Assembly: GCA_003116995.1 (NCBI GenBank)
Contig: BDSL01000019.1
Span: 186,001-250,000 of the forward strand
Reading direction: 5' to 3'
Source: Yamagishiella unicocca
Taxonomy: Eukaryota; Chlorophyta; Chlorophyceae; Chlamydomonadales; Volvocaceae
DNA length: 64,000 bases
Positions 56,667 through 64,000 of this stretch are shown here, piece by piece; position 1 is the stretch's first letter, and every line of letters begins with the position of its first letter. The position numbers and the translations under genes are program-made. The notes below the pieces were generated by a model. The model made no database searches, was not told the DNA's origin, and was given only the letters and a program-made list of their open reading frames with translations.

Positions 56667-58628
56667 ATGGCAGCGCGAGGCGATGCCTCACGTCGGCGGA
56701 GTTGCGGACTCTTCGCTATTCTATCGCTGGCCCTGGCAGCTCAATATGCTTCAGCAAGTAAGTTAATAACTGCTGCAAGTTTGGCTGGGCCTGTTGTTCG
56801 GGACGGCTCGCGACATGCAGGGCATTTTACGTTTCTGCACAGCTCCTAGTTTTACGAACTGTAATCCTACACGACGAGTCAGTCCCCCAATCTACGCTAT
56901 GGACATGATGTCTTTTGTCTTAACTAATCGCTACAGTACATAAGTAACGCCAGCCAGCCCTCACACTCTCACCCTTGCAAACCAATCCCTGCATCTCCGT
57001 CCTTGCTCCCAACGCAGGTTCAGTCATCGTCTACAGCAATGCTGCAGTTGCGGGGGCTAATGCAGCGGACGCCATCTTAAAACTTTATCGCGCACAGGCA
57101 TCAATTGCCAAACTGGTGCTCAATGCCGCTCAGCCTAGCGCCAAGGAGCTCTCTGGTGTCAACGCCTTCGTCATCTCTGCGACCCAAAAAGGTTCCTACA
57201 TTTCTGCTGAGGGCCTGGCCTCAAATGCCGCGAAGTTGTCGGATCTTGTCAGCTGGGTCCGGGCAGGCGGCTCGCTCATCCTTGCCAACGGCGCCAGCAC
57301 CCCAGCTCCCGCCAACACCTTCATTCCGCTTATCGACGCTGTGCTGGGTCAGGCTTCTGGTTGCAAGGCCGCGGTCTTCACCGAAGGCGCGAAGGTCGTC
57401 CGTCGCCTCACGCCTCCCTCACCATTCGGCCTTATTCCCGATAAGTCTGTCCGGATCATGAGCGATACCGGCGTCAGCGGCATGACCTGCTCCACCGGCA
57501 TCCCTATCTACTCGACGGATCCATCAAAGGTTGCCAGCATCGCAGCAGCGATTGTGTGGAACCTGGGCAAGGGCGCCATCACATGGGCGGGCATCGACAT
57601 CACCGCCAGCAGCCAAAGCAGCATTACGGTGAGAAGCCTAGAAGCATGGCATCATCTCAGTGGAGGGCGGGAAAAGCAATTGTGAGCTTGTCAGTCATGC
57701 CAGTCAAAACGCGAGCCCAGCTAGAGACCATGTTCATTGTTCGGTTCCCACCTTATCCATGCCCACTTGTGCCCCCCTCAACTGGTACGGCACACAGGGT
57801 GTTCTGGCCGCCGCCGTGACTGTCGATTCCGCTGCGTCATCAAGTCCGTCTCCCGCGAACACGGCTTCACCGCCGCCCGTACCCCCACCGCGCAAAGGCA
57901 AATCGCCCCCGCCATTGCCCTCGGTGACTCCCTCGCCGTCGTCGTCGCCCCCACCGCGGAAGGGCAAATCGCCCCCGCCATTGCCCTCCCCTTCCGTTGG
58001 GAAGTCGCCGTCCCCGCGTGCGTCCTCGCCGTCTCCTACGCCGTCGTCATCGTCGTCGCCGCCGCCCCCCCGCCGTGGGAAGTCACCGCCCCCAGTCACC
58101 TTGCCTTCACCCTCGCCCTCGCCATCCCCTTCACCCTCACCTTCGCCTTCACCACGCGCCTCTCCATCTCCCTCGCCATCCCCCTCGCCCTCGCCCTCAG
58201 CTTCGCCTTCGCCACGCGCCTCTCCATCTCCCTCGCCCTCTCCATCTTCCTCGCCCTCACCATCTTCCTCGCCCTCACCCTCACCTTCGCCTTCGCCACG
58301 CGCCTCCCCATCTCCTTCGCCCTCTCCATCTTCCTCGCCTTCACCTTCGCCTTCACTACGCGCCTCTCCATCTCCCTCGCCCTCGCCGTCCCCCTCGCCC
58401 TCACCCTCTCCATCGGCCTCGCCTCGGGTCTCACCCTCGCCCGTGTCCACCTCCTCGCCGCCCCCCTCGATTAGTCGTTCCCGATCACCACGCCCGCCCC
58501 CTCCCCCTCCGGGTGCCCTCCTCCCGCCGCCTCCTGTGGAATTCCCCCCGGACTTCGCGCCGCCCGAGGAGATGCCCCCACCTCCGAAGAAGAACAACGG
58601 AAAGTCTCCGAAAGCCAGCAGGCGCTAA
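56667..58628 (+). CDS. Secreted hydroxyproline-rich glycoprotein (cell wall/ECM)
   Basis: Extracellular matrix glycoprotein, 510 aa. Exons 56667-56757, 57018-57628 and 57798-58628 are phase-consistent. Residues 1-~30 are a signal peptide ([19 protein letters not shown]). Then comes a ~200-residue globular domain with [37 protein letters not shown] and two Cys pairs ([17 protein letters not shown]), ending [15 protein letters not shown]. The last exon encodes a rod of more than 200 residues of (Ser-Pro)n interrupted by [11 protein letters not shown] and PSPRAS blocks, and a tail rich in PPPP. Such rods are prolyl-hydroxylated and O-arabinosylated in volvocine walls. The globular part looks like a Rossmann-like or glutamine-amidotransferase-like fold by pattern; I do not know its function. 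A TGTAA at 58666-58670 follows the stop by 38 bp. Confidence 0.88.
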
Positions 58629-59401
58629 AGCCTGGCTGTTATCACAATTTATTGGGTGACCCTTGTGTAAGGCTTACTTACCGGTTACTCTAGATGCGTG
58701 CGGATCTGTATGTGAGTGGCAAAGGATAAGTAGCATTCTGTACCCGACCTTTAGAACTCGGATTGAGGTACTTGAACTTGGAACGATGTGGGGTGGGCTT
58801 GATAACCTTTATTGTTACGATCTTGTAGCTCATTTATCATAGCAAGGCTTGCGAAGTGCGGAGAGCTTAGCAGCTGAAAGAGATTGTGTAAGGAGTTGAG
58901 CTGAGCGTGACTGCTGGCGGATTGATTCATAACAGTGGGATGGTAGACGGAGCGAAAAATGTTACAGGAGTGTGCGCCCACCTGAAGGCTTTAATAGCTC
59001 TCTAGCTCTGGCCTTGAGGGCACATTGGGCTGGCTAGTCGACTTATACGGTTGCTCTGTCGAACGTACTGAGCTGAAATGATAGACGGAATGTGAAGCTG
59101 CAAGGACCGCCACATCTATGACACTAGCACGCTATTGCCTAATTATAATGTCGTGATTAATCCGCCACGGCGCATCCTGCGTTTCCGTCCGCGGTACGGA
59201 CTTCCAACCCAAAGAGCGTTGTAACAGAAACCTGTTATCCACACCGATCATTCGTTTTGTACCGCACCATCGATCCTTTCATTTGGTCGACAAAACTGCA
59301 TGTTGAGTGCGTGCACGCCTCCACTGGGGGCACCTGCTGGGTCGTCTGTGCTCTCTACTTTGGCGGCAGCGCGCGAGCAACACAGGCGCAGCAGCGGGCG
59401 A
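58629..59401. other. Convergent 3' region, no gene seen
   Basis: AT-richer DNA between two convergent genes. It carries TGTAA on the plus strand (58666) for the glycoprotein gene and on the minus strand (TTACA at 58962-58966) for the gene ending at 59402. Confidence 0.55.
58666..58670 (+). terminator. TGTAA poly(A) signal of the glycoprotein gene
   Basis: TGTAA 38 bp after the stop at 58628. Confidence 0.65.
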
Positions 59402-61392
59402 CTAGCACTCTGGCAGGAACTCCAAGCGGACCTGGGGGGGGGTCACGGGGCGCGAAGGTTGGGCGGTGGGAGAGATGGAGCGGGGGGGCCTGGGCGCAAG
59501 GAAAACCCGTGTACGAAGGAAAACCGTTTCAGGACAGGCGTTTCGAGAGGTATGCTGGAGGACTTGGTTGAGGAAACTCAGGTCGGAGGTCGTACGTCGA
59601 CCTGGGGGGGGGAGAGCACCCTACGACCCTCGCAGGAGAGTCCAGGAGGGTCCGTCCAGCCGCGCGAGAGGACCTAGCCGCCCAACGCACCTCCAGCGCA
59701 ATTATCCATCCAGCCCCCCACCCGTCTGCCGCACCTTGAGCACCGACAGTGCATCTGTGGGCAGCTGCAGCACCCAGTTCTGCCAGGCGTCACTGGTGGG
59801 GGGCACCAGCGATAGCGCCACCAGGCTGGGGGGTGTGGGAGGAGGCAAGCGGTGTGGGTGTGGCTGTGTGCGTGAGGCGCTGAGGCGGGTAGTGTGACGC
59901 GTGTGTGGAATTTTTGTATAACGACATCCTACGTGCCGTAACAATCCGCTCGCTGTGTAGCTGTGTGCCTTACTTTGGCTCGGGACTCATTCGGTTGCTG
60001 CCCACACATCTTCCTCAGATCTCCCACGCCCACGCCGCTCACTTCACCGCCCCGCTTCTCCACTCACGTCGCGTCCGCGCCCCTCAGCCGCTCCCCGACC
60101 GCGTGGAACACGCAGCCCTCCTGCTCCCCGGTCGCCATCCGCGCCTCCACAGCCAGCGGCTGCGTCGCCCACAGCCCGCCCGCCAGCCGTGTGGCGAAGG
60201 ACGACACGAACACGAAATCTACTTCCCCGGTTACCAGGTCTATCCAACCCTCCAGTTGCAGGGTGCGGATGTCGATGGACACCCCGGGGGCAGCGCGGGC
60301 AGCGGCAGCCAGGGCCAGGTGGCGGCCAGCCAGCAGGTGGTCCAGCTCATAGGAGGCGAGGGGGCGGGCCGGCGGTCGCGCACATACAGCCGGCTGCCCT
60401 CCAGGCGGACGACCTAGGGGGGCGCGGCGGTGCGGTGCAGCGGTGCGATGCAGTGCAGTGGAGGGTGAGGGTTGGTCCGGGACATGCCCCATGGTATTTT
60501 TCAAGGGGCAACTAACACAGCCTTGTTCATGGGTCATGCAGTGCGGGCTTCCTAGCGGCGGCGCTCGCACTGCCCCCGGTGCTCCCTCCCCTGTCCTGGG
60601 TCGCTGGCCGGTGCCTAAGCGGCGGCACCTCGAGGAGCGAGCCGCCTGTTTCAGGGCCCCAGTGCCAGCCGGGGTTGAACACCATGGTGGGCTGCAGCCC
60701 CATGGCTAGGCGGCTCCCGTTGCGAACGGTCATGCGGACCTGCGGGCGGTGGTGGTGGGTTCTAGGGTTTTACGTGGCGGAAGGTGGTGCTGGTGGGGAT
60801 GACATGGAGCGATCGAAGCCGCGGTTACAGAGGGTTTATTATAGACGCCGTTGCCTATGTGGGCACAGCCGGCACACGGGCGGTTGGGCTCCCCCGGTGG
60901 GGCGGGGCTCGAATGGCGGCGCATGGGTAGCTAGATAGCTGGGGATACTCGCCGCCGCCCCTCACCGCTACGATGCTCTCTGGCTGCTTAGCCAGCGCCG
61001 CATTGGACTCCGCCACACGATCGAAGGGCCCCAGCACCCCGGCTGCAGGCCCGGCAGGGGGCGGCAGGGCGTGGTCGGGGAGAGCTTATCGGCCAAGGGA
61101 AGGTTTGGTCCGCTAAGCGAGGCTGAGGATGCTGAGCATATGACTCGGTCCGCAGCTTAGGGTAGAGGCTCGGGCGTGTGCAGGAACTGGCCACGACAGC
61201 GGCGGCGACATGCAGCTAGCGCCCGTTCGTAACCTGCAACAGGCGACTGCCTGCTGTCTCTTAAGGACGGCAGCAAACGTGTCCCGATCCGCGTTTATGC
61301 TTATGCTCCGGTTTATCGCTGTCCAGAAGAAGGTACCCTGACTCACCCAGCGCATTGTAGAGCCGCGTCCACAGCGGGCGGCGATTGAACAT
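59402..61392 (-). CDS. Unknown conserved-looking protein, 6 exons, one apparent frameshift
   Basis: Exons 61392-61347, 61042-60966, 60739-60629, 60413-60068, 59825-59735 and 59431-59402. All junctions are GT-AG, and all phases match except inside 60413-60068. That exon enters in one frame (VVRLEGSRLYVRDRRPA) and continues in another (LASYELDHLLAGRHLAL); its 346 nt are one short of what the downstream phase needs. The protein starts MFNRRPLWTRLYNAL, followed by GPFDRVAESNAALAKQPESI and QPTMVFNPGWHWGPETGG. After the shift it has SIDIRTLQLEGWIDLV, FVFVSSFATRLAGGLW, ALSLVPPTSDAWQNWVLQLP and ends VRLEFLPEC. About 233 aa if read through. It looks like a beta-rich lipid- or pigment-binding type of fold, but that is impression only. 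An upstream targeting exon is possible (AG just before GTTTGACGATG). A minus-strand TGTAA is at 58962-58966. Confidence 0.62.
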
Positions 61393-62312
61393 CGTCAAAC
61401 CTCAGTTGTTACTGTGAAAGCCCACGTCACCTTAGGGCTTGTGAGTACTGTGTTGCGCCCCAGGTCCAGAAAGTAAGCAGTAAGCGCTCCACGGACAGGA
61501 GAGCGATGCTGAGCGATGTAAGGTGTTCGGCCCCTCCGGTGCTATGTGTTCGCGGGCTGGCAACAGCTTTCTTCAATGATATGTATGACCATGGGAGTGG
61601 CAACTTGTAAAAGTGGGGGACAGGGGTTCCCAGGGATCCGCGCTTGGGGTTGACGCAGGAGCCGCGCGCGCGCGACCCACGGGTCGCGGTCTGCAGGTTG
61701 CATTTCGTGACTTGTCCATGGGTTCCTGACACTCGAACCTCATTCCTCAACTTGACCTTCAAAGCAGCCTCCCCCGTGCAGGGCGATAGCAACCGCCACG
61801 GGGGCTGAGCTGCGCTGGCCTCCGTTGAGCTTGGGACGTACGATACAGCCCCACTACCAACAGCAACGCCATTTTCATTACCGCATGTGCGGTCAAACTC
61901 TCTCGCCCACCTGCATCGCCTAGCCTTGTAATATCTGCATACCTACCATAGCGTATGCTTATTTGAGAGACACTGTACACTACACCTGCAGGCTACACGG
62001 CTGTGAACAGCAGCTGCGGGCCGTACAGGACTCGGCAACACTGCCTGGGCTCAGGGACAGAGGAGTCCGAGAGAGGCCTCGACACTTCGCCTGTGCGTAC
62101 CCTCCGCTAAGGCTGTCACGATAAACGCCGGCACGGAAACCAAATACTCGAGGCGCTGCCTCGCATGCATCCAGCTCGCTGGAAACAACCATCAACTCTC
62201 AACGAAGTGTGTCTTATATGTCGAAACCCACGGCGCACCGACCACCGGATTCAGCTACTGCTGCGACCACCACGTCGGGGCCGCCCCGCCTCCAGCCAGT
62301 CTCGCTCCCCGC
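61393..62312. other. Intergenic, no supported gene
   Basis: Minus-strand frames here (for example a hydrophobic MALLLVVGLYRTSQA near 61890) have no compatible splice partners. The region presumably holds the promoter of the gene starting at 61392 and the 3' UTR of the gene ending at 62313. Confidence 0.45.
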
Positions 62313-64000
62313 TCAGCCCCTGCCCAGCGCTAGCAGGTCGGGGCTGCGCAGCTGCTGCAGCGTGCGCTGCGGGATGAGGTCGTCGCCGCCACGGCCGAGC
62401 TGCAGGGGCAGGGCAAGGGGGCAGCCGTAGTGGTCGAGAGGTAATGCGAGTGTCACGAGGTAGGCGGTTGAGGCGTGTGTGGACTGTCTCTGGCTCCTTT
62501 GGGACTGTGTACGCCATCCTTGTCGCGGAGACAGTAACCCAACCCCAGCGGCTACGTATGTCACATATGGCCCTTGTGGACACACTGACCCTCCCGCACT
62601 CCCGGGCCTCACCCGCTGGCCGCGACGGGCCCCGCCCGCCTCCCCGTGGCGCTGGCGGGCATTTTGAGCTGCCTCTTGCTCGTCCAGGCCCTGGCAAGAC
62701 ATGGCAAGCCGAAGGCACCGACAAGCATTAGCGATTGCACTATTAGTCGGTTGACGTACGAGTGTTTACAATGATGACAGCAACTGTGTGGAAACCGGCA
62801 CCCTGTGTTAGCATCCTATTGGTGGCTTCGAGGGCCACCCGGGCAACGTGGCTTCAAGGAAGCTCTAGACTCACAGTGTTGACTGCCGCCGCCCCCAGAA
62901 CCATGGCTGCACCGCTCAGCACGGACACGCCGACGAAACCCACGACGTTGCGGACGAGGCCAAAGAGGCCGCCCCCCCGCCGGCGACCACCGCGGCGGCC
63001 GCGTCGACCTGGAGCACCTGTGCGGCCGGAGGGACGGGCAGCAGGGTGGGTTGGGACAGGAGCAGCAGGGAGGGGGCTCCTACGACCTAAACCTTTGCCG
63101 AGCACGTTGCGGAACTAAGTTCTGTTGAGGCGCCGTCAACGCGATGAACCGCCACCTGGTGACCTCTCAACCTGGTGAACCCCCATACCTTCTTTCCGCC
63201 CGCCCCACTCACCTGGCAGCGGCTCTGTGTCCGCCAGACTGACGTTGTCCCACGTGGCACCGGAGGCGGGGTACTGGCCGCTGTCCAGGGATTGGTGACC
63301 CGAAGGAGGCTGGGAGCCGTAGCGCACCTGGGCACCGGCCGCCGCACCGCCGCCGCTGGTGCCGGGCCTTGTTGGCGGGCCCGCCATGGGATAGTCGCGG
63401 AGGCTGCTGGGGACCGACGGGGGGAGAGGGTAGGCGCCGCCGTTGGCCGCTGCCATGTAGGCGGGAGGGGGGTGCGGGTAGCCGGTGGCGCCGTAGGGGT
63501 GGGCCGCTGCTGCCGCGACTGCGGCTGCGTGGGCTGGGTGCTGGGCGTAGAGCTGCTGCGCGTGGTGGTGCTGGAGGCCGTGCGGCCCAGACGGGTGCGT
63601 GCCAGCGTAGGGGCCCATAGGGTGGGTTCCGACAGCACCCTCCAGGGTGCCCTGTTGGGCGATGTGCTGGTGGAGCAGTGGGTACGGCGGCGGGAGCTGC
63701 CCGGCCTGGAGGTTTACGGCGTTCGGGTGCTGGCGTGTGGCGACGTACCGCGAAGGTATGTTCGCTGCGAGAGGGTGAGGAGGTGGTGGTGGCTGTGGGT
63801 GCTGGTGAGCGGTGGCGGCGAGCAGCCCGATGGCGTCAAGCTCGGCGGCTGCGGCGGCAGCGGCGGCACCCTCAGCCACGATCTCCATGCCGGCAGGGGC
63901 GCGATGTTGTGGTGGCTGTGGTGGCGGCATGGCGGTGGCGATGTTGACGCCGCTCTGGCGACGGCGCGGCTCGACGCCGACGTAAGACCTGCACGACGGG
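62313..64000 (-). CDS. Low-complexity protein with one hydrophobic segment, N-terminus outside window
   Basis: Exons read from beyond 64000 to 63213, then 63017-62875 and 62399-62313 (stop TGA), all phase-consistent. The visible N-terminal ~260 residues are low complexity, rich in Pro, His, Ala, Gly and Tyr (HPLAANIPSRY, GPHGLQHHHAQQLYAQHP, GATGYPHPPPAYMAA), ending SLADTEPLPG. The second exon starts with a basic patch (GRRGRRGGRRRGGG) and then a hydrophobic stretch LFGLVRNVVGFVGVSVLSGA followed by AMVLGAAAVNT, a candidate membrane helix with positive-inside flank. The last exon is short and polar (DDLIPQRTLQQLRSPDLLAL). I recognise no family; a tail-anchored or membrane-tethered disordered protein is one reading. 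The start is outside the window. Confidence 0.6.

Noticed and set aside
57734..58597. 287-codon minus-strand Glu/Gly-rich ORF
   Set aside because: It is the complement of the (Ser-Pro)n coding repeat of the glycoprotein gene; the plus-strand frame has signal peptide, introns and TGTAA.

Overview
The window is nuclear DNA from a volvocine green alga (Chlamydomonas/Volvox group). The evidence is GC-rich, intron-dense genes with phase-consistent GT-AG introns, TGTAA poly(A) signals rather than AATAAA, a secreted (Ser-Pro)n hydroxyproline-rich glycoprotein, long Ala/Gln/Gly/His-rich protein linkers and many intronic minisatellites. No bacterial-type operons or RNA genes were recognised. All gene models were built by hand from splice sites and reading-frame phase; exon coordinates are in the entries.

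Layout. 1-9968 (-): the 5' 16 exons of a very large protein (at least 1,861 aa) made of about 11 or more degenerate ~70-residue helical units, running off the left edge. 10356-12195 (+): an unknown protein with a mitochondrial-type presequence. 12980-16953 (+): an 11-exon, probably plastid-targeted aldo/keto reductase. 18069-18890 (-): an intronless proteasome beta-5 subunit, divergent from a patatin-like lipid hydrolase (19195-22078, +). 22148-29856: a satellite island, with 34 copies of a 142-bp unit between two ~1.25-kb direct repeats. 29830-31872 (-): coding-like fragments and a partial unknown gene. 33168-34882 (+): a small single-pass membrane protein with a signal peptide. 35717-45191 (+): a giant class-3 (DAG-lipase-like) lipase that appears to carry an N-terminal dysferlin-type domain. 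48021-53245 (+): an Aurora-like Ser/Thr kinase with an 11-nt microexon. 56667-58628 (+): a secreted hydroxyproline-rich wall glycoprotein. 59402-61392 (-): an unknown protein with one apparent single-base frameshift. 62313-64000 (-): a low-complexity protein with one hydrophobic segment, running off the right edge.

The genes do not form one pathway. They are independent eukaryotic transcription units: housekeeping (proteasome, reductase), lipid hydrolysis (patatin-like and class-3 lipases), signalling (kinase), cell wall (glycoprotein) and several lineage-specific unknowns. The most unusual items are the exon-duplicated repeat protein, the lipase whose 5' splice site has been amplified into a 12-copy 40-bp minisatellite and whose catalytic Asp and His are separated by about 1,300 residues, the kinase microexon, and the satellite island.
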